A stretch of 64,000 nucleotides of DNA from Lethocerus indicus (Eukaryota; Arthropoda; Insecta; Hemiptera; Belostomatidae). Location of the stretch: NCBI GenBank assembly GCA_019843655.1, contig JACDQD010000004.1:32065872-32129871 (forward strand). Reading direction: 5' to 3'. A program made the translations under genes and the position numbers. Each line of letters begins with the position of its first letter. Within the stretch, counting starts at the first letter, position 1. This document shows, piece after piece, positions 10,013-22,650 of this stretch. The notes beneath the pieces are model-generated. The model was not told where the DNA came from, ran no database searches, and saw only the letters and a program-made list of their open reading frames with translations.

Positions 10013-11884
10013 TTAAATGGTTATACGGGATTTTTTTAAAACATAATTTAACAGATTCATTTTAAAATTATGGTTAGATGGGATTTGTTTTCATCGCTGA
10101 AAGGTGTGCCAATCCTACTGCCTTATTCTTAACAATCTGGACTAAATGACATATTCAAAAATAATCCATACGTGGTAATGTTTTTGCACTCCTCGTTCAA
10201 AGATGCTGAAAAAAATGTTGGTTCTCATCAATTTAAATCTATACTTATTACATATTGTTCTGTCATTGTGGCTATTCATGCAATGCCCGTTTAGATGATG
10301 CCATAAAATGGCTCTGTGAAATGATTACAGGTTGAAATGTTTAAGCGACAATTCGGCCCCAAGGTCTATCGACCGTTGTCCTAGACGATAGAAAAATGCT
10401 ATCTGATATACATCCATACAATTCATTTATTCTTCTATTGTTTCGATAATATCCTGGAAGTGTTTTTTACCAGGGATCCACTGTACGAGTAGCGAAGGGT
10501 TTTTTCCCTTTGCGAATAATTTATATGAGAGGGTAAAGGACCTTAAGTCGGGCAGTATTGAGAGCGAACCTTTCACACCCGGGGGGGAAGGACGTAATTA
10601 AAAAAAAAATCCCTCTTATTTATTTACCCGGATTCCAGCCGTTTTAATTTACCTATTACCTTTTTTTTTATTATTATTTGACCTAATTTAATGAAATTAT
10701 TTCCTCCCGCGCTTATATCCTTGATTAATCTGCGCGATTGTCAACAGTGCACACATGTTCCTGCAAGTTGGGCCTTTCTTCGAATCCCGTCGTGGGTTTG
10801 ACTAAAGATCGGTCCGTAGGCGTAATCAGGTATAATTACAGGGCGATAATAGTAATAATACTGATGGTAATGTACTTCCGCGTGTCAGATTCCATCAAGT
10901 TATACGGCGGATGGGGGGTGGGGGTGGGGGTGGACCTTGACTGTCCGATTGTTTCAGACTCTGAGGGTTCTCGAGGTCGCCGGTCGGCCAAGGTCCGCAG
11001 GCCCTTCTGTCTGTTTCGCTTCTGAAAACTCTTCTTTTAGGGCCGATTTCGGCGAAATTTATGGTCCGAAAATAATATTGAAGCGGATGACACCCAGGTA
11101 TAATAAATTATACCCAGAGACTTTACTTAGTTGCGGCCGTACGGCGAAAATCAAAATCCCGAATGCTCCCGGTATAGTTCTTTGTTGCGACTTAGGTAGT
11201 GCGTCATAATGGACCCTTCTTAGCCCAATTATAATTATCTGTTTAGGACTTTAAATTATCCCTACTTATTGTAGAAAATTTATCCTGTTTTTGTTTCATT
11301 AAGAATTCGTATTCTCACCCATAAGAATGATCGTAGTAAAACCGCCCAATTCCGTCACTACGACGCGTCATCTCGTTCTTCCTCTTCGCCTGAAGACGGT
11401 ATCCACTGTAGGTCGAAAGGTCGGAGGGAATTCGCAAATATTTTCCGCTATATTAACCGTCGTTTATGCGTTATTTATTTGCGGCGCGGGCCTCTTTATC
11501 CGCCGCCCACGCGGTCCTCCAATTATCCTCCGAAAGCGTGGAAAAAGCCAGAAACGGAATCGATAAATTTCCTCCATTGAAGCGCGAGCGAAAGGTGAAA
11601 AGTGTACGCGGGCAAAGGTGAAAATCGTGTCGCTTTTCACCGTTCGTTCGCCGTATAAACACGACGATGTACGACACCGAGGAAGAATACGAAGACAAAC
11701 TTGTTGAGTGAGGGCTACAACAAAAGAGGCAAGGTACATAAAACCACCCAATAATCCAAAAAAACGGCTTAACCGAATCCCATACTGTTGAAAACAGAAT
11801 AATGTCATTGAACAACTACAAGAAATATTGTAGAATGCATATATAGAAATAGCGTACGAAAAAACTTTCACAGTAAAGAGATAC
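10013..11884. other. Intergenic DNA, nothing firmly recognised
   Basis: A G-rich tract lies at about 10912-10932. A B-box-like CTTCGAATCCCGTCG is present at about 10773. Frames at 10738-11209 and 11327-11901 are open on both strands and show no family motif. No gene is supported. Confidence 0.4.
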
Positions 11885-11930
11885 TGAAACCGGTCTACCA
11901 AAAGAACAACGACCAGTGAGATAGGAGGTG
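11885..11930. repeat. Palindromic MITE fragment
   Basis: GAAACCGGTCTACCAAAAGA followed by GTGAGATAGGAGG matches the outer inner-arm junction of the MITE. Confidence 0.45.
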
Positions 11931-13330
11931 AATCAAGAAAACAACTGTATGTATATATTAGTTATATAATTTATTAAAATGGTCGATAAGGTCTTTATAG
12001 CTAATAATATATTGCCCATTACACACTATTGTTGTTTTCAGTAAAAGTGCACCTTGAGTAAAAGTGCGAATTTATACAAAAAGGGTAAACTATTTGTTTT
12101 TGTGCCTACAAAGGCGACGAGACAACCCTTTTTGGTTAGCAAAAGACGCCGTTATTCCTGAACTGAAAATTTGTGCCCGGCTATAGGAAAATTTAAAAAC
12201 CGGCCGTTTCTCGTTCTCGGCGCGTCGGGGTTCGTTCCCCGCCAAAGTGTAACGGTTTTCAGAGTGCAAGGAAAACGGGTAAAATGGAAGGCCTGCAAAG
12301 AGACATCGACTGAAATGACCTAGTTAAATAAGGCTCGGTCTCGGCGTAGAGTCAGTTTTTAATACCGGCCTTAGTATTTACAATTAGCAGCCTGTAAAAA
12401 GTGAAAAAAAAAAAAGAGCTGGCGGTCTCCGAGATCGGATTATAATTTATGTACTACTCAATCTTAGTAGAGCCAAAGTGCAAAAGAAATTCCAGCCTTC
12501 TATAACAGATATACGCGCCCGAGTCAAAAGAATCGGCTAATACCGTAAATTAGGACTGTTGAGGCCGTTAATAGAACGGACATTAAAATTGGCCGTTATA
12601 CATTGGACATTAAAATTAAAAGAGATCTTCAATACTCCGGATACACGTCAAAAAGTATCCCCTAATGGGATGGTTTTTCGGTAATTGTACTTATAACTAG
12701 AGAGATCGATAAATCAAAGAAAAAAAACATTAGGACGTTTCGAATTGGAAGCCAAACGACGATAGGTTTTCTGAAAATCAAATGATGAGTTCTTTTCAGT
12801 TTATTTTACGAATTATAGTTCAAAATTTTAGGCCCAAGTATACAAAAAAATCTGTGGTATAATAATCGTCCATAGAGATATATTGTATATAACTTATTGT
12901 TGTAATTTCGGGTTTATATCGAAGGAAAATTGTCCCGCTTTAAAACTGGTTTACTGGCGTTTCTTTTGTGTCAATTGTGCCAATAATTATGAAAGTGGTT
13001 CAAGACAATTCAAACTTTAAATACAACATTTTCATATTAAATTCACAAAAAATTTCATATTCATAGTAAACTTCCATTAATCGAGACTAAATGTCGCGTA
13101 ATATAAAAATATTTGTTAATTAATTCGAAAGCAATTCATTTAAATATCTCGAAACCAGAAATATATGACTTAGACCACTTTCATAATTATGGGCACAATT
13201 GACCGTAGAGTTATATCGCATCTATTAAATCTATTAGAAAAAACAAAACTCGGATATATATTTCCCTCGTTAAACGGGTAAAAGTCGGCACAATCCAAAC
13301 TTTTTTTTTGTACTTTTCCTGCTGAAATTC
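11931..13330. other. AT-rich intergenic DNA
   Basis: No coding frame of note, no RNA gene and no clear tandem repeat; dense stops in all six frames. Confidence 0.5.
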
Positions 13331-14670
13331 CAAATGCGTGGTTTTTTTAGTTTCCGGACCATGAAGTCAATCACAGAACAAGTCCATGGACCAGTTCTGA
13401 AGGAGGCGAGTTCAAAATTCGCGTTTGGACTTTTACAAAGATCGGATTTAAATAAATATAAAAGTTGTTATAGTCTGGGGAACTGTCGCCGACCTTTGTA
13501 TCGGGCGCCCCTGACCTCCCGTTCCGACCTTGGCGGGGTAACGGAAGCGCCAAGTCCGTCCACCTCACGCAGGAGGCCCAGTCACCCGGCTACTGGGTCC
13601 AGCGACCCCGAAAACCGATCTTGGTTTTAGATTTCTCTCGAAAAACACGTTCAATAACGGTAGGATAACGCGCGAAAAATAACGCGCAGATACGGCTGTG
13701 CTGGAGCGTCAACCTCCTTGGACTATTCCATCCGACGGTTGCGTAACGGATATCCGTTGCATTCACCGTTGAACGTCCCCCAAAGCCCGGGTTTTTATTG
13801 TCGTAACTTTCCGGATCGTTATACCAACGTGTAAAATAATTGTAGAAAGACACACGGACCAGTGCCGGACAATTTGTACACTGTCTACGATATACCGTGT
13901 GTATTTTTTCACGCTTTTCTTGTTACAACTGTAAAAAAAATACAACACTGTTGTTCAAGCACCAACAACCGATAGTTTTGACGAAGAATAAACCTCGTGC
14001 GTGGTTTGTGGCGGTGGAATTGTACCGGGGGAAAGACCTAATTTCCTCCTTCTCAGGACAATTCTTCGTTCGGGCGAGAAATGTCCTTCTGGCGCGGTTT
14101 TTGAACCCGCCGTTTGTTTTGTAAACCGGACGGCAGGTTCGAGACTCGAACGGCCGGAAGTGGAGCGGAACCGGGGGCCGACCTTGGTGAGAGGGCGAGC
14201 CATCTTCAGAAAATGTGTCGTAACTACGGCAAATAAAGGTCGGCTGGTGGATAAAGAAATGGCGCTTTTCGGGCTAAACCGACTTCCTGCCGAGTCTCAT
14301 TCCCACTCGAAACGGTGAATGATTTTACCCATTTCTATTTCGTATTTTCGTATTAGGCAGTTCGGGATATCTTCTCGATTCGCAGTTTCCCCCAATCTCA
14401 TCTTAATTTAACCGCGTTCCCACAGGAAGTGGGACTCTCACTCTTAGTCCCGATTCAGCGAACGCGCCGCCGCGTCATGTTTCTTTCGAATACTGAGCTG
14501 TCGAAGACTGGGCCGGAGATTTTCCTCTCGGCCCGTTTATCTCGAACCACTCCCACGTCCACCTTGAGACATGTGACACATGACACTTAACATGGGCTGC
14601 AGCTGTTCACCCGGCCGATTAACTCGGCTACCGGGAAGACAGGTCAGCTTAATGCTTCTTCCGGTACATT
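13331..14670. other. Intergenic DNA, GC-richer islands without a recognised gene
   Basis: The segments 13490-13620 and 14000-14320 are GC-richer and open on both strands, but their translations are Arg/Pro/Ser-rich with no family motif. The stretch 14100-14150 holds imperfect dyads around AACCCGCCG and CGGCAGGTT. No exon is supported. Confidence 0.35.
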
Positions 14671-14673
14671 CCA

Positions 14674-14674
<1 letters not shown>

Positions 14675-14726
<52 letters not shown>
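14675..14726. repeat. (TA)26 microsatellite
   Basis: Fifty-two bases of perfect TA repeat, directly abutting the left end of the mariner-like element at 14727. This fits TA-target insertion. Confidence 0.98.
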
Positions 14727-14730
<4 letters not shown>

Positions 14731-15361
14731 GGGGTCAAAAAAATGTATCCACTGTTTAACAGTCCATAATTTGCAAATTAATTGACGGAGTTGTCTCATT
14801 TTTGGTGAAAGTGTAGCTTAACTTAAAGATATCACTGTAGGGTGTTGGAAATGGTCACCATTATTAACATCCACACACAAACGATGCCGCCCAACTGCAG
14901 CACCAACTATTGACTGCAACGTGTTCAGTCGGATATTCGCGCATGAATATGTACGACGGATTCTCGAAATTCGTCCAATGTGCCTGGCTTTCGTCGATAA
15001 ACGACGTCCTGTAAGTGTCCTTTAGTCCTTTGTCTCGAATGCGACGAATCGTTAAAAGTGTCGGTGGCTCTGTTTCATACTCATTTCGCCATTAAAATAC
15101 CACTTCGAAACTGACTTCCTCTCATCGAATGTAAGCCTTGCGCCGGCCACGTTTACTCGAGTAACAAGGTGCAACTGACAACAGAACACTGACTTAACTG
15201 GCGACTGTTATCTGACAAAAAAGAACAACGCGATACAACGCTTGTAGGGCGCGTTTGCCGGAACTACAAACTATAGCACTACCAAAAATGAGACAACTCC
15301 GTCAATTAGTTTTCAAGTTATGGACTTTTAAACAGTGGATACATTTTTTTGGACCCCTCTG
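14727..15361. mobile_element. Tc1/mariner-type element with ~82-bp terminal inverted repeats
   Basis: The left end CAGAGGGGTCAAAAAAATGT and the reverse complement of the right end, CAGAGGGGTCCAAAAAAATG, continue as near-identical inverted repeats of about 82 bp, ending at TCTCATTTTTGGT. The left flank is TA; the right flank is TG, a probable decayed TA. At 635 bp it is about half the usual mariner length, so it is internally deleted. The inside holds the C-terminal transposase remnant on the minus strand (14841-15005). Confidence 0.9.
14841..15005 (-). pseudogene. Tc1/mariner transposase C-terminal fragment
   Basis: The minus-strand translation has KPGTLDEFRESVVHIHANIR and, further on, RLCVDVNNGDHFQH near its end. 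The C-x-D-x-N-x-G-x-H-F-Q-H ending is characteristic of insect Tc1/mariner transposases of the type ending CVDVNGGHFQH. The frame lies inside terminal repeats that bound a clearly deleted element. It lacks the catalytic core and cannot encode a working enzyme. Confidence 0.75.
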
Positions 15362-16510
15362 TGCTTTTTTTTAAGCGGTTCGGCATTGTTCAAATAAACT
15401 ATGTTGCGAGTACGGGGCATTGTTGAAAAAAACCCTTCACTTTTTCATGTGTAGTTTCTGTGTGAAAAGAATAATATGGTAGTCCCCCAATAAAATAAAA
15501 AGTATTGGCATTAGGATATGCCCCAAAACTATCAAACAAGTATAACATTTTGTGTTTAAAGCGCAGTTATCACCTTTTCAAATTGTCTACACTTACATGA
15601 TAATAGTGTTGAATTTATCTCGAATCGTACTTGAAACAATCATCCGGACAGTGTATGATTACGATCCAAGTCGTGCTCAACACACACACACACCGTAAAT
15701 TACGGTCTTTAACTACGGTAAGGGCGAGACAAAAGAGCGATCCTTTAAAAGTGAGAACAGTGAAAATAAAAGAAACGGCCGTCTATAACTGAGGGCCGCC
15801 AGATAAACGTCCGCGATACGCCCTGCTGACGGGGTCAAAGGTCAGTCTCGGCGATAGCAGAACTGGAATAGGCACACCTTGACACTGCACCGGCCTATCC
15901 GATACTTCTATTCGAATTCTTTCGTCACAAAGAGGAGCTTTGTAGTATTTCATAGAGCGAGGACATTTATGAACTGGAGCCCGGGACCCGGATCGTAAAA
16001 GCCGCAAGCTCGATTTACAACACTCGATAATATCGAACGCAACGTATTATAACTGAAAGCTGTTATCGCGTTGAATTATATACGCGACGAGGTATACATA
16101 TATATTTGAGCGAGTATATAGGGTACATTTACGCCTCTACATTTAAACGAAACTATATTTAAGCTAGCGAAGGACAATTGGAACCATACGCATAATATAA
16201 TAAATAATATTTATGCGAGTAAAACCGACCTTTTGTATCGAAACGCATAAATTTGAATGTAAAAATACGTTAGTTTTATGCAAAATTTTTCGAAACATAA
16301 GGTCTCACCGCAAGCGCGGCGTATGTCGAAATGATGCGTTGAAAAATATCGGAAGCTATTCCGAACCATCCGTTAGTGTTATTAGTGTTGAAGGGACTTG
16401 AAATACAAGTAACGAGGACGAAATCAAGGGTGCCTTATCGTGGAGAACGTTGACGTTGACCTCGGTCAAGGGTCGTGAGGTCGATTCCACGCAACGGTGA
16501 ATGGATGAGT
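15362..16510. other. Intergenic DNA, nothing recognised
   Basis: AT-rich with a short (AC) run at about 15681-15694. The stretch 16020-16240 is a very AT-rich part with GTATATA motifs. No gene is supported. Confidence 0.45.
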
Positions 16511-16533
16511 CCTCTCTCTCTCCCTCCCTCTCC

Positions 16534-16579
<46 letters not shown>

Positions 16580-16596
16580 TCCCCTCTCTCCCTCTC
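16511..16596 (+). repeat. (CT)n microsatellite
   Basis: A pyrimidine run dominated by CT with occasional CCT interruptions; it is the source of a Ser/Leu-rich frame on the plus strand. Confidence 0.95.
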
Positions 16597-17750
16597 GGTT
16601 TTCCAGCTCTCCCGTTCGTCAGATTCCTTTTGCTAATCCGATCGGCGTCCGTCGTCCCTCTTCCGTATACCCCCTATTGTTCTAACCCTGAGACTTCTCG
16701 TGATCGATGCGACTCCCCGCCAATTTGAAAGTTGTACGCCCTTGAACGTTACGGATCGCGGTCCCTCACCGGTAAACAGATCGTAGACGATTTCACAGAA
16801 TTTAGCACACATCGGTTCTTCTTCTGGGGTAGGGTTCTTTGCCTTGCGACGAGGAAATGTACAGAAAATACACGATTCGAAAAAATGCGGTTTCAATTAA
16901 CGTTCTTTAAGAACCAGCCAGACTAGAGAAAAGACCTTTTGAACTCGGTCTGGAAGTAACCTGAGGATTCCACGCGAGTCCTTCGTCGAACAATGACAAC
17001 TGAGTGGGAAATATGGATATATTATTGGATATGTACGTTGCGCGGTCTCTTCCACAGTCGGTAGACAACGCGAACGTTTTGAAGGCAAGTATTGAGAGCG
17101 AAACTTTCACAAATGCCACCAAGAAGAAAAAGTTCGCCATCTTATTTCATTCCATCGGCTTACCTTACGACGGAATGCCTAAACTCGTATGTCTCTCGTC
17201 GCGTATTCGGAAGGTTACCTGCAACAAAAGAATGAAAACGGGTTAATTTATTGGACATTAGGGCCGAGTTATTTGCACGCGAATGGGCGTTTCATGTAAA
17301 TACAGTCTGGATCCGAGTACCGAGCCGGTCACAAATAGAGTCTACACGATCCTTTGTTTCAAGCGAATTTATACTCGACATTATTATTTCAGCCTATCGT
17401 CAGTAAACTGTGTTTACAATTCCGAATTGTAATTTGATTCGTCGACCTGTGGCCGGTCCACCGAACCGTCTGACTCTTACAAAATTCAATCCTCGCATTG
17501 TCCTCCCATAAAATGTTTAACGCCTTCTGCCCTAAGTACTTCTTCACCAATCAATCCATTTTCAGGGATACGATTTTAAAATCTGAACAAAATTCGCTCT
17601 AACATCTCTAAATTATCCGGGCTGTCCGGTAACTTTCCAGATTACCGTATCTTAGCGCGATATTTAAGTATACTTAAGTAAATAAACGTGGGCCGAAATA
17701 AATTATGTATCAAATGAAATCTGCGTATCATCTATTATGTGTTAGAGCAC
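16597..17750. other. Intergenic DNA, nothing recognised
   Basis: Short frames are present on both strands around 16633-17246, with no motif and no splice logic I can defend. Confidence 0.4.
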
Positions 17751-17751
17751 A

Positions 17752-17812
17752 TATTGGCCTCAAGCGGGATACGAACCCCCGACCCCGGGCAAACTGGGAC
17801 ACCGCGTGCGCC
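17752..17812 (-). repeat. tRNA-like 3' part, SINE or tRNA fossil
   Basis: On the minus strand GGGGGTTCGTATCCCGC is a good T-arm/B-box (G-G-T-T-C-R-A-x-x-C-C pattern with one change), and it is preceded by GC-rich sequence. The rest of a tRNA fold is not convincing, so this is a tRNA-derived SINE piece or pseudogene rather than a working tRNA. Confidence 0.3.
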
Positions 17813-18044
17813 GCCTTCTTTATCGTTGTCATCGTCGTCATTAGCCGTTGCCCAACCCGGACCGTTGGAATTAGGTTGTTGCCGAATCGGCAATCGGAAA
17901 TGATGTCACGATCCGCGCAAATAACCGGGCCCCGAACGTTCCCTATCCGATTTGCAATCTCCCTACGTGTAATTGGGTGACGATGACATCGTACAGTAAT
18001 GATGAACTGAACGATTCGAGCATAATTTCAAAAATGAACGTGTT

Positions 18045-18110
18045 CTTCTGTCGCCGGATTGGTATTTCGGGCCGCTGGCCGTCTTCAATAGCGGTGTGCG
18101 CCTTCCAAGC
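18045..18110. repeat. Palindromic MITE fragment
   Basis: GTCGCCGGATTGGTATTTCG, then GGCCGCTGGCCGTCTTCAAT and AGCGGTGTG, matches the inner arm. Confidence 0.6.
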
Positions 18111-18677
18111 CATGGCAGACCGCGGAACAGGTACTCCAAACTTAAGTACAGATTGACAGATGTGCCGTCCAGAAAAGGAAAAAAAATTTCGCCTATCTCC
18201 AATCGCTATTAGGGCGGATTTCGGTCCCGCCGAAAGACCAGTATCACGCCGAACGGAGTATCACGAGTACCACTTTCGTTATTGTAATACGACGGCCGAA
18301 ATGTCAGCGTCGGGCACGATCGGGCGACGATTAAAATACGGTGGCGTCCTCGGCCTCCCAAAAATAAAATAAACTCTTCGCCAGAGCGCAGTTGGGAGGT
18401 AGGACCGCCGTCGAGGTCGAGCCGCGGCCGGAGGGTCCGAAGAATTCCGATTCCGTCACGACGAAGACGAAGATCGGAAGGAGGGAGCGGGATAAAACTA
18501 AACGAAATAAAGCTCGGCGATAGTTAAATGATGACGTTTCGCAACTTTGAAAAAAAAAGAAAAGACACGTCCGACGGTCACGACACCGCCATCGACTGGG
18601 AGCACTATCGATCCAATTTAATGTTCTCAACTATTTTGAAGTCGACTTAAGTTAATACTATCCTCCGAACCGCAAGT

Positions 18678-18682
<5 letters not shown>

Positions 18683-18735
<53 letters not shown>
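18683..18735. repeat. (TA)n microsatellite
   Basis: Perfect TA repeat of about 52 bp. Confidence 0.97.
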
Positions 18736-18737
<2 letters not shown>

Positions 18738-19640
18738 TGTAGCAATGCTGTCGTAAACAATGTCGCGGACAGTCGTAAGGCATTGTTCTGTTCCAATGTA
18801 GTTGAATGCAGAATGATTGTTGTACAGCGCAGAATGTTAACATCGCGTCGACCTTTTATACACTGTTCAGTGTGCCATTAAATATCGTGTAGTTTGTTGA
18901 CGACGTTTCTCTCTTTTAAAGAGAATAAAAACCGACATCGACGATGCGTGTCCTCCCAATGGACACCGGCTCGTTACAGCATTTACGGACGGCGGAGTGT
19001 CCCAATATCGCCGTTTGCTCGGTTTCACGGCTCCGATTACGAGACCGCACTGTTTTGTCCAGTTTTTGACTCCAATAATAATAACAATAATAATGGGACG
19101 CGACAAATTGTCCGTTTAGAAAAAAAGTTGAAACGCGGACCAATATTTTTAAAACACCAACTTGTGTGATGTTCATTTCCAATTGATAAAAACGCTATCA
19201 GTTCAAAAGACTTCAGAATCATTGCAATTTTTCTCTCTTTTATTATTGAAACTGTACAAAAATACAATAAGCGACATTGATACAAGAACTGACCACAATG
19301 GACAACAATGGAGGAGAAACCCACTGGTTTTCTCTCCTTTTTTTTATTTATTACATTTTTTTTTAAACATTTAGGTTGCGGGGCCACTTACTTTTCAGAC
19401 GTCCTACAGGGAACGTTTGAAATGTCTGAGAATACATAATTAATATAAGTAGAGGATTTAGTATATTTTTAGTCCCTACTGTATGCAATTGGGCAAAATA
19501 AAGCTTTAAGAGTTATATTTGGAGGAATTCCGGGCTCGTATCTACTTCATCGGTGACATCATTGTTACAGCTCGCAGTGACACAGGATTGACCTTTTTCT
19601 TTCTCATGTCCCAATTACCCTTTTCCAATTTCGCAATTGA
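18736..19640. other. Intergenic DNA, nothing recognised
   Basis: Frames around 18894-19387 are open on both strands, include an AAT-repeat run (about 19075-19094) and show no known domain. No gene is supported. Confidence 0.4.
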
Positions 19641-20042
19641 TATTATCCGAGGGATTGGAGGAGAGATCGGTCGATATTTTATTCGTTCTACCGGAGGCGG
19701 CCCAACGCCAGAGAGACCGGTCTGGAGGCGTCTGCCGGGGACGGTGCGCGGGACGACCGCGTTCCAATTTCGCGAAGCCTTTTCCCAAAGGTCGGAAACG
19801 GCTCGCAGTTTAAAGTTTCTACCGGTGAAAGCAAGGTCGGTCCTGTAGCGCTGTCGGTGGGGCCGGCGATCACAATGCGGGATTGTAATTTGCAATCGTC
19901 AAAAACGTTCGGGACGCAGGTCAACGCCGGCGTCGTGATCGCCGAGGTGGCGAAATACGCCTCTGGACGCGGGCTCATGCATGGTACCGCCCCAGCCACC
20001 GCCGCCGCCAACTGTACCAAGGTCCCGCCAACACCGGGATAA
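19641..20042. other. GC-rich segment open on both strands; candidate exon
   Basis: A plus-strand frame is open from about 19641 to a stop at 20040-20042. Its last third has purine-first, GC-ending codons (NAGVVIAEVAKYASGRGLMH is part of it). A minus-strand frame of similar quality is open from 20158 to 19688, includes four cysteines, and has an AG at TTGGTACAG (about 20012) and a GT at TCCGGTAGAA (about 19692) that could act as splice sites. GC content is well above the surroundings. I recognise neither protein and cannot decide the strand; it may be noncoding. Confidence 0.25.
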
Positions 20043-20450
20043 AATGGCATTTTGGGGTCAAAAATTGAATTTATTGGGTCATAAAACGGCTTTTGGGTCA
20101 AAAACGGCTTTTGGGTGCTAAAATGGCTTTTGGGGCTAAAATGGAATTTTTGTGTCAAAAACGGCTTTTTGGCTTTTTAAAGGCTAAAAATGGCTTTTTA
20201 GGGCTAAAATGGCTTTTTGGGCTAAAATGGCATTTTAGGGCTAAAATGGAATTTTAGGGCTAAAATGGCATTTTAGGGCTAAAATGGCATTTTAGGGGCT
20301 AAAATGGCATTTTAGGGGCTAAAAATGGAATTTTTGGTCAAAAACGGCTTTTTGGGCTAAAAATGGCTTTTAGGGCTAAAATGGCCTTTTAGGGGTTAAA
20401 ATGGCCTCTTTGAGGCTAAAAATGGCATTTTAGGGGCTAAAATGACGCTT
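20041..20450 (+). repeat. 19-21-bp minisatellite
   Basis: About 20 copies of units close to GGCTAAAATGGCATTTTAG, with variants GGTCAAAAACGGCTTTT at the start. Each unit is an imperfect dyad (AAAATG...CATTTT). The vocabulary closely resembles half-units of the ~53-bp arrays beyond 50 kb (GGCCCAAAAATGCGGTTTTT). Confidence 0.9.
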
Positions 20451-20764
20451 TTCCCAATCCGGTACACGTACCTTCCGAGGTACCTCCTCGTCTGGAGGGT
20501 AACACGGATTAAGTGAAATTTCTTACGGCAGGGTACCAACAATTGACGGTAAAGTGAAAGGCGCACAACAATGCTTATCTCAAAAATGCCATAAAAATGT
20601 GTCAACTATAAAATTTCGTACCACGATTGACGTTATCTTTAGAAAAAAAAAATTAGTTCGCTGACAGATAATACGCATACTGATATTTGAAGTTTCAATA
20701 AAATTGTTTAAAATCGGAAGGTATTTTATTCGATAATTTTAAAATTGTTTTTCAAGGACTCCAT

Positions 20765-20880
20765 CTATAATACCTGTTCCGTGGTCTGTGAGGTGTTGGA
20801 ATCCCCGAGAATTTCGCAGATACCGTAAAAACCGGTCTAGCAAGAGACAGAGAGGAGGCAGAAGAACACGAAACCTACGG
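20765..20880. repeat. Palindromic MITE, outer ends only
   Basis: The left outer end ATACCTGTTCCGTGGTCTG and GAGGTGTTGGAAT are joined almost directly to the right arm (AACCGGTCTAGCAAGAGAC, GAGAGGAGGCAGAAG, ACGAAACCTACGG). This is an internally deleted copy that has lost the core. Confidence 0.7.
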
Positions 20881-21476
20881 CACTTTTAATTTTTTCCTTT
20901 CATTCCTCGTGTCAATCGTTATCAATATTAATATTCAATAAAATGGCAAACTATAAAATCTTTTCTATTATTTATATCAACAATTTTCAAGACGAAGTTG
21001 GGACCGGTTCGGTGTTTTTTTTATTATTTTATTTAAGGAGATTTTTAATGCCGATCAATCGTATGTATCGAACGGTTGGGCAGAGTCAGAAAAGATCGAA
21101 TCGTAAATTAACTTTCTTGGTCAACGGCAACAACCGGGCGCAACCGAATCGCGCGTAACTTTCTATTTAAAAGGGAGAAAGTCGGAAAATAATGGCGGGA
21201 TTATGTTATGTTTCGTTTATCGGTCTTAATCGAACGAATTTGAAATTTGCTTTTTTTGCCCCCTCTGAAGAAGTGGAAGAAGGAGGATCGGGGAAAAACG
21301 GAGGCGGCGGGGGCTCGAAAAGGAAGAACGTTCGAAACCAGTTTTTTACGAGATCGCGAAAAGTTGCGCAATTTCCGCCCAAAGTTTCCGTCCGTCCCTC
21401 ATTTTTCGGGACTTTCAATTGAGAAAAAAAATTGCGACGGCATTAAAATTTCAGCGGTTTTTGTCCGCAACAAAAT
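20881..21476. other. Intergenic DNA, nothing recognised
   Basis: The stretch 21190-21480 has frames open on several phases, including Gly- and Lys-rich translations. No family motif; not accepted as coding. Confidence 0.35.
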
Positions 21477-22285
21477 TTAACGTAACTCTATTTTTATACG
21501 TTTCTATGCCAGTTCTGTTTGGTCAGCTTTTGAACTGTCCGACTGTTGCCTATATTGAGAAATATCGCCTCAATAATTTGACGTAACGCTACTGAAGACG
21601 GGGAAAACTCGTAAGACCAAATCAGTGAAGAATTGCATTAATGTTCATGCAGATACTTAGTTTCGGAGTTTTGAATGGAGGGATTTATATCGGGAATGGA
21701 TCGTGAGTTAATAATTTTACGAAGGATTGATTATACTCATGTTGTCGATGAGTTGGGAATTTCAAAAAAAATTTCGTTTTTTCTTTTTTGATTTTATTTC
21801 ACTTTTTTCCTTTTTTCCCTTCCTATTGTATTCTCCATGCTATTTTCCACTTTTATCTTTTTTTTCATTTTTAAATTTTTTCCTTCCTAAATTACGCTTC
21901 AGGATAATAGTCGGCAGACAAAATATGGAAAAAAAATCAAAAAAGGAAGAAAAAGAAAATTTATTTTTTGAAATTCCCAACTCATCGACAACATGAGTAT
22001 AATCAATCCTTCGTAAAATTGTTAACGCACGATCCATTCCCGATATAAATCCCTCCATTCAAAACTCCGAAACTAAGTATCTGCATGAACATCAATGCAA
22101 TTCTTCACTGATTTGGTCTTACGAGTAGCGTCTTCAGTTGAAGACGTCTACAGTTCCCCGTCTTCAGTAGCGTTACGTCAAATTATCGAGGCGATATTTC
22201 TCAATATAGGCAACAGTCGCTTCAAAACCTGTCCAAAAACAGAACTGGCATACAAACGTATAAAAATAGAGTTACGTAAAATTAG
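21477..22285. mobile_element. Foldback element with ~290-bp inverted arms
   Basis: The left arm (21477-21768) and right arm (about 21965-22285) are near-perfect inverted repeats. Shared landmarks include AACTCTATTTTTATACGTTT, CTGTTGCCTATATTGAGAAA, TAAGACCAAATCAGTGAAGA and GGATTGATTATACTCATG. The middle (about 21769-21964) is itself T-rich then A-rich. The arms carry CTACTGAAGACGGGG, related to the core of the dispersed MITE. The right arm has an extra short dyad, CGTCTTCAGTTGAAGACG, absent from the left. No transposase is visible. Confidence 0.85.
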
Positions 22286-22650
22286 TAATGTTTCGAGCAA
22301 TTATTAATTATGATATACCGCCGTTGTGGAACGGGAAAATTAATGTACGACCCGTACTATCATCACAGTTGGTTGGTAATAAAATCGTAGGACATGACAG
22401 GTCCGAGAATTAAATCCCAGTTCCTCGTCTTGTGCTAATCTGAAAATCCAAGAATAACGGAAAAATTCCGAATTGATTTCAGAATGCGCTCCTCGGATTC
22501 GAATAAATCACCACGTCATGGTTTTTTATCGCCTCTTTATCATAAATTCTTTTACTCCCTGTCGTCCCACAGGCACCCCATAACTATCCCAATCATTTTC
22601 CCAGTCATTATCTTATGACCGTCGTCGTAAGATTTTGGATATTTTCAACA
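22286..22650. repeat. Unique flank duplicated at 28100-28470
   Basis: Sequence following the foldback (from GTTTCGAGCAATTATTAATT to about GTCGTCGTAAGATTTTGGAT) recurs at 28105-28470 with few substitutions and two indels. The duplication therefore extends beyond the foldback element itself. Confidence 0.85.
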
